NCBI GenBank assembly: GCA_023419515.1
Contig: JAEZXW010000060.1
Span: 1 to 36,432 of the forward strand
Length of the DNA stretch: 36,432 nucleotides
Source of the DNA: Actinomycetes bacterium
Lineage (GTDB): Bacteria; Actinomycetota; Coriobacteriia; Coriobacteriales; JAEZXW01
Direction of reading: 5' to 3'
Positions within the stretch are counted from its first letter, which is position 1. Each line of letters starts with the position of its first letter. The notes beneath the pieces are model-generated. The model made no database searches, was not told where the DNA came from, and saw nothing but the letters and a program-made list of their open reading frames with translations. Made by a program: the position numbers and the translations under genes. This document shows, one piece after another, positions 7,684-16,599 of this stretch.

Positions 7684-8668
7684 GACGCCAGATCAGACGA
7701 GTCGCTTTGAGCGAGGGGGGCGCGTCGATCGCACGGATAACTCCGAGCGAACCGAGCGCACTACCACTGAGCGCGTGGACGGCTCTCAGCGCACTACCGA
7801 GCCGCTCTATGAGCGCTTTGACCGTGCGGTCAAGCTCGGCGAGATCAAGCTACCTCCATCACTGTTGAGCCGTGTGATTTCAGGCGCTGTGTTTATCGCT
7901 ATCATCTTAGGTTCAATCTGGATCAGCCGTTATACTACCGCTATTATCATGGCGTTTGTCGCAGGTATTGCAGCGTTTGAGTTTTATCGGATGATGAAGC
8001 TTGACGGTAAAAACCCCAACATGATTATCGGCGTAGCGTGCGCTTCGCTCTATCCGCTTACTATCCTCTTTGGATCGGTCTACATCAATATCATCACGCT
8101 TTTGATGCTGGTTGCTCTTTGTCTTGATTACGTCATTGTGCTGCGCACGCGCATACAGGATATAGCGCTCACGATTTTTGGTGCGCTCTACACCGGACTA
8201 ATGCTTTCATCAGTGGTGTTGATCAGGCAATCGTATGCAACCCCTGAGCAGGAGTTTGCTATCGTTCTGCTCACGATCACACTCTTTTTGAGTGTGTGGA
8301 TCAACGATTCATTTGCCTATCTCATTGGCTCAACCTTCGGCAAGCATCGTCTCGTGCCTAAGATTTCACCGGCAAAAAGCTGGGAGGGATTTCTCGCTGG
8401 CGTTTGCGGCTCGGTGATTGTGTGGCTGTGCTGCATGTTTATTCCAGGGATCGATCTTAAGTGGCATATCGCGTTGATCGGCGGCGTCGCGTGCGGTGTC
8501 GTCGGTGTGATTGGTGATTTGGTTGAAAGTCGTATCAAGCGCAGCTGCGGTGTAAAAGACGCGGGTACGATGATTCCAGGACATGGCGGCATGCTTGACC
8601 GAATCGACTCACAGATCTTTGTGATGACGACCGCCTACTTTGTCCTTCGTTTTGGAGGAGTTTTATGA
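7676..8668 (+). CDS. cdsA: Phosphatidate cytidylyltransferase (CDP-diacylglycerol synthase)
   Basis: Integral membrane enzyme making CDP-diacylglycerol from phosphatidic acid and CTP. The 330-residue protein has about 60 hydrophilic, Arg/Glu/Thr-rich N-terminal residues, then about eight hydrophobic segments. The C-terminal family signature is present: SRIKRSCGVKDAG followed by PGHGGMLDRID, with FxSPAKSWEG-like KISPAKSWEGFLAG before it. ATG 7676 overlaps the end of uppS, with GGGGGAAG upstream. It ends in an ATGA overlap with dxr, so translation is coupled. The hydrophilic N-terminal extension is longer than in E. coli CdsA but common in actinomycetes. Confidence 0.95.
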   Translation: MSETPDQTSRFERGGRVDRTDNSERTERTTTERVDGSQRTTEPLYERFDRAVKLGEIKLPPSLLSRVISGAVFIAIILGSIWISRYTTAIIMAFVAGIAAFEFYRMMKLDGKNPNMIIGVACASLYPLTILFGSVYINIITLLMLVALCLDYVIVLRTRIQDIALTIFGALYTGLMLSSVVLIRQSYATPEQEFAIVLLTITLFLSVWINDSFAYLIGSTFGKHRLVPKISPAKSWEGFLAGVCGSVIVWLCCMFIPGIDLKWHIALIGGVACGVVGVIGDLVESRIKRSCGVKDAGTMIPGHGGMLDRIDSQIFVMTTAYFVLRFGGVL

Positions 8669-9948
8669 CGCCCAGTGCTCAGGCACGCACGCAGCAACCG
8701 CAGCAATTTATGCAGGCACAACACTCAGGACAGCTGCAAGACTCGCGCTACTCGCAGCGCCCCTCGGCGGTCACACCTTGCGCAATCGCGCTCTTGGGGG
8801 CCAGCGGTTCGATCGGTTTGCAGACCCTCGAAGTTATCCGCGCAAACCCTGAGCGCTATACCTTGACGGCAATTGCAGTCCACCGATCGATTGAGCGTGC
8901 GCTCAAGATTGCTCAGGAGTTTGCGGTGAGCCGCGTGGTGATTGCCGATGAAGCGCAGCGCAATCACGCACTCATTGATGAGTTTCCCGCACAGTGCACC
9001 GTTGCCTTTGGACATAAGGCAGTTCAGGAGCTTGCAAGCCTTGATGAGGTCGATGTAGTTCTCAATGCGTTAGTTGGTAAGGCTGGCATGCGCGCGAGCA
9101 TGCAGGCGCTCGTTGCCAATAAACGCCTGGCGCTTGCAAACAAGGAGTCACTGGTCGTAGCAGGTGATCTCATCATGCCGCAGGCGATTGCCGCTGATGG
9201 CATCCCGCGCCTGCTGCCTGTTGACTCTGAACACAGCGCAATTTTCCAGTGCTTGTATGGAGAAGATCGCCGTGATCTCGTGTCAATTTGGCTTACTGCT
9301 TCGGGCGGCCCGTTCTTTGGCTGGTCAAAAGGAGAGCTTGCGGGGGTGACCCGCGCTCAGGCGCTTGCGCATCCAACCTGGAGCATGGGGAGCAAGATCA
9401 CGATCGACTCAGCCACCCTCATGAATAAGGGGCTTGAAGTGATCGAGACGATGCACCTGTTTAACTGTAGCGTTAATGAGATTACCGTTGCAGTTCATCG
9501 CCAGAGCGTGATTCACTCGATGGTTGAGTTTGCCGATGGGTCGGTGAAAGCGCATCTAGGAAACGCCGACATGCGCATCCCAATCATGTATGCCTTGAGC
9601 TATCCTGAACGGCTTGCTAATACGTGGAGTCGGCCAGACTTTTTTGCGATGAACAAGCTGACGTTTGATCGTCCTGATCTTGAGACCTTTAGAGCTTTGA
9701 GCCTTGCGCTTGAGGCAGCGCGTGTGCGTCAGACGATGCCGTGTGTGCTCAATGCGGCTAATGAGGTGGCAGTTGCTGCATTTTTAGCTGATCAAATCGG
9801 GTTTAATGCGATTGCTGAGCTGATTGAAGATGTAATGCAGGCACACGAGCTGCAGGCTGTTGAGTCGCTCGATCAGCTCGATGAGGTTGATGCGTGGGCG
9901 AGAAGCCTTGCTCAGCAGCGCATCATGAGCTGCTATCAGCGCTCGTAG
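8665..9948 (+). CDS. dxr: 1-deoxy-D-xylulose 5-phosphate reductoisomerase
   Basis: Second enzyme of the MEP isoprenoid pathway: converts DXP to 2-C-methyl-D-erythritol 4-phosphate with NADPH. The 427-residue product has the nucleotide-binding segment IALLGASGSIGLQTLEVIR (about residues 41-59) and ALANKESLVVAG. The metal and substrate sites follow as PVDSEHSAIFQCL, TASGGPFFGW, and HPTWSMGSKITIDSATLMNKG with GLEVIE. About 38 Gln-rich residues precede the catalytic core, an unusual low-complexity leader; an internal ATG at residue 16 is possible. The start at 8665 is supported by GGAGGAG and the 4-base overlap with cdsA. Confidence 0.96.
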   Translation: MTPSAQARTQQPQQFMQAQHSGQLQDSRYSQRPSAVTPCAIALLGASGSIGLQTLEVIRANPERYTLTAIAVHRSIERALKIAQEFAVSRVVIADEAQRNHALIDEFPAQCTVAFGHKAVQELASLDEVDVVLNALVGKAGMRASMQALVANKRLALANKESLVVAGDLIMPQAIAADGIPRLLPVDSEHSAIFQCLYGEDRRDLVSIWLTASGGPFFGWSKGELAGVTRAQALAHPTWSMGSKITIDSATLMNKGLEVIETMHLFNCSVNEITVAVHRQSVIHSMVEFADGSVKAHLGNADMRIPIMYALSYPERLANTWSRPDFFAMNKLTFDRPDLETFRALSLALEAARVRQTMPCVLNAANEVAVAAFLADQIGFNAIAELIEDVMQAHELQAVESLDQLDEVDAWARSLAQQRIMSCYQRS

Positions 9949-9973
9949 GAGCCTCGGACAGTTGTAAGGTGCT

Positions 9974-10027
9974 ATGTCTGAACCAATGGCGAGCACCGAG
10001 CCAAGCAAGGCAGATCACGAGATATAA
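9974..10027 (+). CDS. Possible 17-residue leader peptide before rseP
   Basis: ATG 9974 is preceded by TAAGGTG and opens a short frame, MSEPMASTEPSKADHEI, that stops at 10025-10027. Its stop codon overlaps the TAAGGA that is the only Shine-Dalgarno-like sequence for rseP, so translation of the two could be coupled. No homology is recognised and chance is quite possible. Confidence 0.25.
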   Translation: MSEPMASTEPSKADHEI

Positions 10028-10043
10028 GGAATAACTACACGAG

Positions 10044-11444
10044 ATGAATGCCATTCTTTCAATTTTTTGGGGAGTTGTTGTCCTGTCGTTCGTAGTGGCG
10101 ATCCACGAGGCTGGCCACTACTACGCCGCGCGCCTGTGCAAGGTGAGGGTGCTCGAGTTTTTCTTAGGGCTACCCTCGCACATGCAGGTTAGCCGTGTGA
10201 GCAAAAAGTACGGCACCCGTATTGGCGTGACGGCGCTCTTGTTTGGTGGTTTTGCGCGCATCGCTGGCATGGATCTTGGGGAGTTTAACCCCTGGCTCAA
10301 GCCCGTCTTTGGGCTCTTGATGAGGAGGGGGCGTATCACCGCTGATGAAGCATGCCGCGAGCTTCTCGGTGCCAAGGCATCTGAGGGTGATGGTAAAGCT
10401 GGAAGCGAAGATGCCGATCTCATCGCCCAGGCACTCAATACCCTTGTACTCTGGGGTAGCGCTCATGGTATCAACGAGCAAGGCGATATCCTCCCAGTCA
10501 CCGAGCTTGAGCCTGTCGCCTATATTACGACCCCGCGTGATGCGGCTGGCAACAACCAGTTTGACGGTGCTCATAAAAGTCTGAGCATCAATGCGGGCGC
10601 ACCATTTGAGCCACTCTTGTGCGGCGAGATCACACTTGATGAGCTCTTTTCAGCCGAGCGCGCCAAAACCTATGCCGGCAAAGGCCTCTTGCCACGACTC
10701 TTTATGCTGCTTGCGGGTATCATGGTGAACCTCGTCTTTGCTATGCTGGTGCTCTCAGCACTCTTTTTTATCAACGGTACGCAGGCGCCAACCACTCAGA
10801 TTGCAAGTGTGGTTGAAGGTTCAGCTGCTCAAGCTGCGGGTATTATCCCCGATGATCAGGTCATCAGTATTGGTGGGCAGCCAACCAAAACCTGGGTAGA
10901 TATCACCGGAACAATTGCAGCAAACCGCGGCAAAACAGACCCCGTTTCCATTGAGGTTGTCCGCAATGGCAGTGAGCTTGTGCTCGAGGCTCAGATGCCA
11001 CCAGAAGGAGAGCCCCTCGGTATCGCACCAGTGTTTGAGCATCAAAAACTGGGAGCACTCGAGTCGATCGGTGCCTCGTGGAACTACGTGACGCTCACGG
11101 GTCAGGCGGTGCTCTCGCTCTTTAACCCCTCAACAGCAAAAGCCACCCTCGATGGCTCAGTTTCTATCCTTGGTATTGCGGTTGAGGCTAAAAATGCCGC
11201 ACAGCTTGGAGTGACACCACTGCTGTCGCTTATGGCGCTTATCTCAATCTCGCTGGGACTCATGAATCTCTTGCCCGTGCCGCCACTCGATGGCGGACGG
11301 GTGGTTATCGAGCTTATCCAGTCAATCACGCGCCGTCCGGTCGCGCCCGTGATTCAAAACGTACTCTCGATCATCGGCATGACCCTGTTTGGCCTACTCT
11401 TTATCTATATGATCTTCAAAGATATCATCCGCTATCTCTTTTAG
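10044..11444 (+). CDS. rseP: Site-2 membrane zinc protease, RseP/M50 family, with a large insertion
   Basis: Intramembrane metalloprotease that cuts single-pass proteins such as anti-sigma factors or signal-peptide remnants. The 466-residue protein has HEAGH (zinc ligands His21 and His25, catalytic Glu22), GGFARIAGMD, a PDZ domain (about residues 250-325), and LLPVPPLDGGRV with the third zinc ligand near Asp416 before the last membrane helix. Compared with the usual order of GGYVKM followed by RxxVxxAGPxxN, about 110-130 extra residues (about 78-205) separate GGFARIAG from LFMLLAGIMVNL. This hydrophilic insert is not recognised. The gene sits in the conserved cdsA-dxr-rseP-ispG-proS order. 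The start has a distant TAAGGA (13 bases). Confidence 0.92.
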   Translation: MNAILSIFWGVVVLSFVVAIHEAGHYYAARLCKVRVLEFFLGLPSHMQVSRVSKKYGTRIGVTALLFGGFARIAGMDLGEFNPWLKPVFGLLMRRGRITADEACRELLGAKASEGDGKAGSEDADLIAQALNTLVLWGSAHGINEQGDILPVTELEPVAYITTPRDAAGNNQFDGAHKSLSINAGAPFEPLLCGEITLDELFSAERAKTYAGKGLLPRLFMLLAGIMVNLVFAMLVLSALFFINGTQAPTTQIASVVEGSAAQAAGIIPDDQVISIGGQPTKTWVDITGTIAANRGKTDPVSIEVVRNGSELVLEAQMPPEGEPLGIAPVFEHQKLGALESIGASWNYVTLTGQAVLSLFNPSTAKATLDGSVSILGIAVEAKNAAQLGVTPLLSLMALISISLGLMNLLPVPPLDGGRVVIELIQSITRRPVAPVIQNVLSIIGMTLFGLLFIYMIFKDIIRYLF

Positions 11445-11515
11445 GCGCGCTGTCAGAGAAAAGTTTGAAGACAAACAGCGACGGCTGCACTTCGAGGTTT
11501 GTCAGGAGGTGTTGT

Positions 11516-12598
11516 ATGGGAAATTCAACTAATCGGGTGATGATTGGATCGGTTGCGATTGGCGGGGGAGCTCCCGTGAGTGTGCAGTCGATGACGACCC
11601 ACCCAACACAAGATACCCAAGGGGTCTTAAGCCAGATCAATGATCTCGTTGAGTCGGGCTGCGAACTCGTGCGCGTTGCTGTGCCGCATCGCCGCGTGCT
11701 GGATTCGTTTGCAGCAATTTGCGAGCAGTCGCCCATTCCGGTGATTGCTGATATTCACTTTGACCATGTACTTGCGATCGAGGCTGCCAAGCGAGGTGCT
11801 GCTAAGCTTAGGATTAACCCCGGTAACATCGGTAGTATGGCAAAGGTTGATGAAGTCATTCAGGTAGCTGGCGAGGCTAAGATCCCTATTCGTATTGGTG
11901 TGAATGCCGGCTCCCTGCAAAAAGAGATCGAAGCGCATCATGACTGGGATCTTGCGAGTAAGCTCGTGGCTTCTGCCTTGGGGTTTGTCGAGTATTTTGA
12001 GGCGCGTGATTTTACCGACATCGTGGTCTCAGCAAAGGCGCATAATGTGCCTACGACGATCGAGACCTATCAGGCGCTTTCTCGTGAGATACCACATGTA
12101 CCACTGCACATTGGCGTGACCGAAACCGGTACGCTCACACAAGGGACGGTGAAGTCCGCCGTAGGACTTGGTATGCTCTTGGCACAAGGCATCGGCGATA
12201 CCATGCGTGTTTCGCTCACGGCAGATCCATGCCATGAGTGCGAGGTGGGCTGGGAGATCCTGGCATCACTGGGTCTGCGTCGTCGCAGCGCTGAGATCGT
12301 GAGCTGTCCGACCTGTGCGCGCTGTGAGGTTGACCTCATTGAGCTTGCCAACACCGTGAACGCGTATCTCAAAAAGGAGATGCTGCCCATTTCGGTTGCG
12401 GTGATGGGCTGTGTGGTCAACGGTCCAGGCGAGGCAAAGGATGCCGATATCGGCGTTGCCTGTGGAAAAAACCGTGGTGTGATTTTTGCTCACGGCGAGG
12501 TCGTACGATCCGTGCCCGAAGCCCAGATTTTGCAGGCACTCTTTGAGGAGATTGATGCTCGATATCAAAGCTCGCTTGTGCAAAAATTGCAAGGATAA
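11516..12598 (+). CDS. ispG: 4-hydroxy-3-methylbut-2-en-1-yl diphosphate synthase
   Basis: Iron-sulfur enzyme of the MEP pathway converting MEcPP to HMBPP. The 360-residue protein has the TIM-barrel start SVQSMTTHPTQDT, ADIHFD, LRINPGNIG, PIRIGVNAGSL, GVTETGT and DTMRVSLTADP. The C-terminal [4Fe-4S] region follows, with SCPTCARC and MGCVVNGPGEAKDADIG. ATG 11516 is preceded by CAGGAGGTG; an in-frame TTG at 11465 would add 17 odd residues. Dxr and IspG in one cluster with UppS make an isoprenoid module. No anomaly is seen. Confidence 0.97.
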   Translation: MGNSTNRVMIGSVAIGGGAPVSVQSMTTHPTQDTQGVLSQINDLVESGCELVRVAVPHRRVLDSFAAICEQSPIPVIADIHFDHVLAIEAAKRGAAKLRINPGNIGSMAKVDEVIQVAGEAKIPIRIGVNAGSLQKEIEAHHDWDLASKLVASALGFVEYFEARDFTDIVVSAKAHNVPTTIETYQALSREIPHVPLHIGVTETGTLTQGTVKSAVGLGMLLAQGIGDTMRVSLTADPCHECEVGWEILASLGLRRRSAEIVSCPTCARCEVDLIELANTVNAYLKKEMLPISVAVMGCVVNGPGEAKDADIGVACGKNRGVIFAHGEVVRSVPEAQILQALFEEIDARYQSSLVQKLQG

Positions 12599-12634
12599 TC
12601 AGGTAGCAAGCTAATAGACGAATAATCATTCAAG

Positions 12635-12657
12635 ATGCGCGACAGTACAACGCGCAT
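12635..12657. repeat. Small inverted repeat in the proS leader
   Basis: ATGCGCG and CGCGCAT (7-bp perfect arms, 9-base loop) lie 37 bases before the proS start. There is no T-run, so it is not a terminator; it may be a leader hairpin. I see no T-box signature. Confidence 0.4.
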
Positions 12658-12693
12658 GTGAGGCGCTGCGGCGCACATAAAGGAGAGAGACGC

Positions 12694-14469
12694 GTGAGCG
12701 ACATGCAAGCAAGCCAATCGATGGCAACCATCTATCGAACCCCCGTTATGATGAGCCAGCTTTATGCACCGACCCTCAAGGAGGATCCCGGTGAGGCTGA
12801 GCTTGCCTCGCATAAGCTCTTGCTGCGTGCTGGTATGATCCGCAGGCTTGCCGCAGGTATTTACACCTATTTGCCACTCGCATGGCGTTCAATCCAAAAG
12901 ATAGAGACCATCATCCGCGAGGAGCTTGGCGCCATTGGCTCTCAAGAGCTCCTGATGCCAGCGATGCAGCCAGGTGAGCTTTGGCTTGAGTCTGGCCGCT
13001 GGGATGATTACGGTCCAGAGCTCATGCGCTTTACCGATCGTCATGAGCGCATGTTTTGTTTGGGCCCCACGCACGAAGAGGTCATCACCACGCTCGTGCG
13101 CAATGAGTTGCGTTCGTACAAGCAGCTGCCTGTGTCGCTCTATCAGATTCAGACCAAGTATCGCGACGAGATTCGTCCACGCTTTGGGCTTTTGCGTGGT
13201 CGCGAGTTCATCATGAAGGATGCCTATTCTTTCCACGCGACGCAGGAGTCGCTCGATGAGACCTATGTGGCGTTTGGCCATGCTTATGCGCAGTTTTGCG
13301 CCCGTGTTGGCCTTGATTTTCGTGAGGTTGAGGCAGACAGCGGCCAGATCGGTGGCTCAGAGACGGTTGAGTTTATGGCGCTTGCTGATTCAGGCGAGGC
13401 TGAGATCGTCTACTGTGGCGATTATGCTGCTGATGCTGAGGCAGCGCCCGCACGTGCTGAGGTAACAGAGCTTGCCTGCGATGAACTCACCAAGGTTGAG
13501 ACCCCTGACGTCAATACGATTGAAAAGCTTGCAGCCTTTTTTGACGTGCCGGCGCATGCAACCGTCAAGGCGATGGCAGTTGTTGCTGATGAGAAGCCCT
13601 ACGTGCTGTTTATCCCTGGCGATCATGAGCTTAATGAGATCAAGGTTGAGCGCTTGCTTGGCTCGTGCGAGCTTATGGATGAGGCGGCGCTTTCAAAGTT
13701 TGGCTTGGTCAAGGGCTTTATTGGTCCGGTTGGGCTTAAGCCTGAAGTGACGGTTGTTGTTGATGAGTCGCTGCGTGAGGTCACCAGCTGGATCTGCGGC
13801 GCCAACGAGGCAGACATGCACTACAAGGGCGCTAAGCCCGGACGAGATTTTAAGATCGATGAGTTTGCTGATCTGATTCTCGCTCAGGCAGGGGATAGGC
13901 ATCCCGAGACGGGCGAGGTGTATGAATCTGCCCGAGGTATCGAGGTTGCTCAGATCTTTAAGCTCGGTACCAAATATTCCGAGGCGCTGAGCGCGACCTT
14001 CATGAATGAGCAGGGGCAGCCCGAGCCCTTTATCTGTGGTTGCTACGGTATTGGTGTTTCACGTGCGTTGGCTTCAGTCATTGAGCAGCATCACGATGAG
14101 CGCGGTATCGTTTGGCCGATCTCGGTTGCCCCGTTTGAACTCAGTGTTGTGCCGCTCAGTGTGGGGGATGATGTGGTGTATCCTCAGGCGCTCGAGCTTG
14201 CCAAGGCACTGGCTGCTCGTGGCATTGAGGTGGTGATTGATGATCGTGATGAGCGAGCGGGTGTTAAGTTTGCCGATAACGAATTGATGGGCTATCCGTA
14301 TCAGGTGGTCTGTGGTAAGAAAGGCATCGCTCAGGGTGTAGTTGAACTTAAGGATCGTGCGACCGGTGAGAAACAAGAGGTGCAACTCGCTGATGCTATT
14401 GAGGTGATTGCTCAGACCATTCAACGCGCCCGTGCTCAGTATGCATTCAACCCTCAAGCTTTGCGTTAG
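12694..14469 (+). CDS. proS: Prolyl-tRNA synthetase, bacterial type with editing domain
   Basis: Charges tRNA-Pro with proline. The 591-residue product is of the long bacterial form. It has class II motif 2 (YRDEIRPRFGLLRGREFIM) and an INS-type editing domain between motifs 2 and 3 (about residues 225-400, which hydrolyses mischarged Ala-tRNA). Motif 3 follows as CYGIGVSRAL, and then the anticodon-binding domain. GTG 12694 lies about 10 bases after AAAGGAG; an ATG at 12703 is also possible. It closes the run from pyrH onward. Confidence 0.96.
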   Translation: MSDMQASQSMATIYRTPVMMSQLYAPTLKEDPGEAELASHKLLLRAGMIRRLAAGIYTYLPLAWRSIQKIETIIREELGAIGSQELLMPAMQPGELWLESGRWDDYGPELMRFTDRHERMFCLGPTHEEVITTLVRNELRSYKQLPVSLYQIQTKYRDEIRPRFGLLRGREFIMKDAYSFHATQESLDETYVAFGHAYAQFCARVGLDFREVEADSGQIGGSETVEFMALADSGEAEIVYCGDYAADAEAAPARAEVTELACDELTKVETPDVNTIEKLAAFFDVPAHATVKAMAVVADEKPYVLFIPGDHELNEIKVERLLGSCELMDEAALSKFGLVKGFIGPVGLKPEVTVVVDESLREVTSWICGANEADMHYKGAKPGRDFKIDEFADLILAQAGDRHPETGEVYESARGIEVAQIFKLGTKYSEALSATFMNEQGQPEPFICGCYGIGVSRALASVIEQHHDERGIVWPISVAPFELSVVPLSVGDDVVYPQALELAKALAARGIEVVIDDRDERAGVKFADNELMGYPYQVVCGKKGIAQGVVELKDRATGEKQEVQLADAIEVIAQTIQRARAQYAFNPQALR

Positions 14470-14493
14470 GCTTTCAATTAGGAAGGAAACACC

Positions 14494-15510
14494 ATGTCAA
14501 AATATGAGTTTTATTCACTACGAGATGATGAGCTAACGCAAATTCAAGAAATCATTAAGGCTCAACCTGAACTTGAGGTTAGCCTGCATCAAGAGCCACT
14601 GACACTTGAGACCCTTGAGCTTATGGGCGATGACTGTGAGGCAGTGATCGTCTGTGAGAACCACAAGATTGAAGATGGCCTTTTTACGAGATTGGCCGAG
14701 CGTGGCGTCAAGGTGCTTTCAACTCGCTCAGCTGGTTTTGATCTGTATATGGGTGAGGAGTTCAAGGCATCAGGCTTACGACTCACAAACGTTGCTCGCT
14801 ACAGCCCTGAATCAATCGCCGAATATTGCATGACAGGTGCACTTTATTTTATGCGCAAACTCCCGACGGTGCTCACCCGCACGCGCGCCCATAACTTCTC
14901 ATGGCAAGAGGAGCTTTTAACCAAACGCTTTGCTGAGTTTACAGTTGGCATTATTGGTGCAGGTCGTATCGGTGTTGCCTTTGCCCGACTCATGAAGGGG
15001 TTGGGCTGCACGATTATTGCGCATGATCCTTATTACGAAAATCCCGATCTTGTCGACGAGGGGCTTTTGACCTACACGAGCCTTGATGAGCTGTGTGCCA
15101 AAGCGGAGGTCATCAGTATCCATGCGCCTGCGAGCGATCGAGATTTTCACCTTATCTCAAAGCAGCAGTTTGATCTCATGCAGCCTGGCACGATCGTTAT
15201 CAACGCAGCTCGCGGTATTCTGCTTGATACCGATGCTTTGCTCGAGGCGATCGAAGCGGGCACGGTCTATGGCGCGTGGCTTGATGTCTACGAGGGTGAG
15301 CATGCCTATGTGCCCCAGGATTGCTCTGAGCAAGTGGTTTTGGCTGATGAGCGCTTGCAAAAGCTCATCGATCATGAACAGGTCGTTTACTCGCCGCATA
15401 TCGCGTTTTACACCACTGAGGCAGTGAAGGCACTGGTGAACGGGGGACTGACGGGCGCGCGCGAGATTCTCGAAACAGGCGAGAGTTCATTTGAGGTTAA
15501 GCTCCAGTAG
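14494..15510 (+). CDS. D-2-hydroxyacid dehydrogenase, D-lactate dehydrogenase-like
   Basis: NAD-dependent oxidoreductase of the D-isomer-specific 2-hydroxyacid dehydrogenase family, 338 residues. Visible features are STRSAGFDLYMGEEF, SPESIAEYCMTGAL, the Rossmann motif VGIIGAGRIG (Gly155, 157, 160), and the catalytic triad Arg240 (NAARG), Glu269 (YEGEH) and His302 (SPHIAFYT). The combination of DVYEGE and PHIAFYT, and overall length, fit fermentative D-lactate dehydrogenases (LdhA/VanH group). ATG 14494 has GGAAGGAAA 5-7 bases upstream. It probably reduces pyruvate to D-lactate to recycle NAD. Other 2-hydroxyacid substrates cannot be excluded. Confidence 0.88.
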   Translation: MSKYEFYSLRDDELTQIQEIIKAQPELEVSLHQEPLTLETLELMGDDCEAVIVCENHKIEDGLFTRLAERGVKVLSTRSAGFDLYMGEEFKASGLRLTNVARYSPESIAEYCMTGALYFMRKLPTVLTRTRAHNFSWQEELLTKRFAEFTVGIIGAGRIGVAFARLMKGLGCTIIAHDPYYENPDLVDEGLLTYTSLDELCAKAEVISIHAPASDRDFHLISKQQFDLMQPGTIVINAARGILLDTDALLEAIEAGTVYGAWLDVYEGEHAYVPQDCSEQVVLADERLQKLIDHEQVVYSPHIAFYTTEAVKALVNGGLTGAREILETGESSFEVKLQ

Positions 15511-15595
15511 TGGCCATCTTGAAGGACTTTTCATAGCGGGAGCCCTCGATAGTTGAGAGATCAGTGGGCATGAGCTTACAAACTACAGGTAAAGC

Positions 15596-16090
15596 ATGAG
15601 AAGGCAAGAAAAACCATATCGGGTGAGGGTTCACCCGTTCATGTGGGCGGCGATTGCCATTGGAGCTGTGCTTGGTCTCACCGTTCGTTTGGTGCTTCAG
15701 GAGTCGTTTGGTGCAACGTTTGGCGTGCTTTTAAGCAACGTCCTCGGCGCCTTCTTGTTGGCAGCTTTTTTGCGGGTGGTCAAAGGACGCTCATCTATTT
15801 CGTCATACGTGGTTAACCTCGTCTCCACTGGGTTCTTTGGAACCCTGACAACATATTCCACGCTTGCCCTGCAAGCTCATACCATCTGGTGGATTTTGCC
15901 CGTGAGTATGGCTCTTGGTGTGGGCGCAGCGTTCTTGGGTTGGAAGCTGGTGGATCAATTCTTGGTAACGCCAGCGACCGTCTCACCTTACACGCCAATC
16001 AATGCGGCGCCCGAGCCACCTGGTAAACCAGACTCCTCAGCACCTGTGCCAACGCCTTTTGACGAGCTCAACCGAGGGGATAACTCATGA
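15596..16090 (+). CDS. crcB: Fluoride channel subunit CrcB/Fluc (first of pair)
   Basis: Small membrane protein of the fluoride exporter family, 164 residues. The core matches the family: GAVLGLTVRLVLQ, LLSNVLGAFLLAAFL (the conserved Asn), and GFFGTLTTYSTLALQ, the GxxGGxTTFST signature in which the Thr/Ser lines the pore. Four hydrophobic segments are visible, with a Pro-rich hydrophilic tail of about 35 residues. It overlaps the next crcB by 4 bases (ATGA). In many Gram-positives two divergent Fluc proteins form an obligate heterodimer, which is the likely case here. I see no fluoride riboswitch upstream. Confidence 0.88.
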   Translation: MRRQEKPYRVRVHPFMWAAIAIGAVLGLTVRLVLQESFGATFGVLLSNVLGAFLLAAFLRVVKGRSSISSYVVNLVSTGFFGTLTTYSTLALQAHTIWWILPVSMALGVGAAFLGWKLVDQFLVTPATVSPYTPINAAPEPPGKPDSSAPVPTPFDELNRGDNS

Positions 16091-16599
16091 CCAGCCAGTT
16101 AACCGCCGCCATGGTTATCCCGATGGCGATCGGTGCGATGCTTGGTGCTATTTGTCGCTATGAGTTTGAGAAGTGGTGCAGCCAAGCCCTCGAGATTAAG
16201 TCTCCGTGGGCAATCCTCGCGGTTAATATCCTCGGCTCACTCATCCTTGGATGTGCCGCAGGTTCAGTTGCTGGAGGGCTTCTCTCTCATCTCTTAGGTT
16301 CAAATCTAACCTTAATCTTTAGTTTCATCCAAGGTTTCACGGGAGCCTTCACGACCTTCTCGACTGCCTGTGTGCATGCTGTCAGTTTTGCCTACAATTC
16401 ATCTGTTTTCCCAGTTCAAACCAAGAAAAAGCGCCGCAGTTATGGCTCTCACTGGAGGGTGGTACTCAAAGGTTCGTACGTGCATGATTTTCTGCAGTCT
16501 GCTAGTGGCCTCCAAAGGGCGGTGCTCTTTGCCATTTTAACTGCGATTTTGTGTTGGATTGCAGCGGGCGTTGGTTACGTTTTAGGAAATATTTTTTAG
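16087..16599 (+). CDS. crcB: Fluoride channel subunit CrcB/Fluc (second of pair)
   Basis: Partner of the preceding gene, 170 residues. It shows MAIGAMLGAICRYEFEKW, ILAVNILGSLILGC and GFTGAFTTFSTACVHAVSF, again the Fluc pore signature. Between the third and fourth membrane segments is a longer basic loop (around QTKKKRRSYGSHWR), more than in typical Fluc proteins. GAGGGG lies before the ATG, inside the upstream gene. The different sequence and different loops of the two copies fit heterodimer specialisation. Confidence 0.88.
   Translation: MTSQLTAAMVIPMAIGAMLGAICRYEFEKWCSQALEIKSPWAILAVNILGSLILGCAAGSVAGGLLSHLLGSNLTLIFSFIQGFTGAFTTFSTACVHAVSFAYNSSVFPVQTKKKRRSYGSHWRVVLKGSYVHDFLQSASGLQRAVLFAILTAILCWIAAGVGYVLGNIF

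Noticed and set aside
12599..12693. Possible T-box leader of proS
   Set aside because: Too short, no conserved T-box word and no terminator; only one 7-bp hairpin is present.
15511..15595. Possible fluoride riboswitch before the crcB pair
   Set aside because: The expected GGCGATG-type start, pseudoknot and terminator are not visible.
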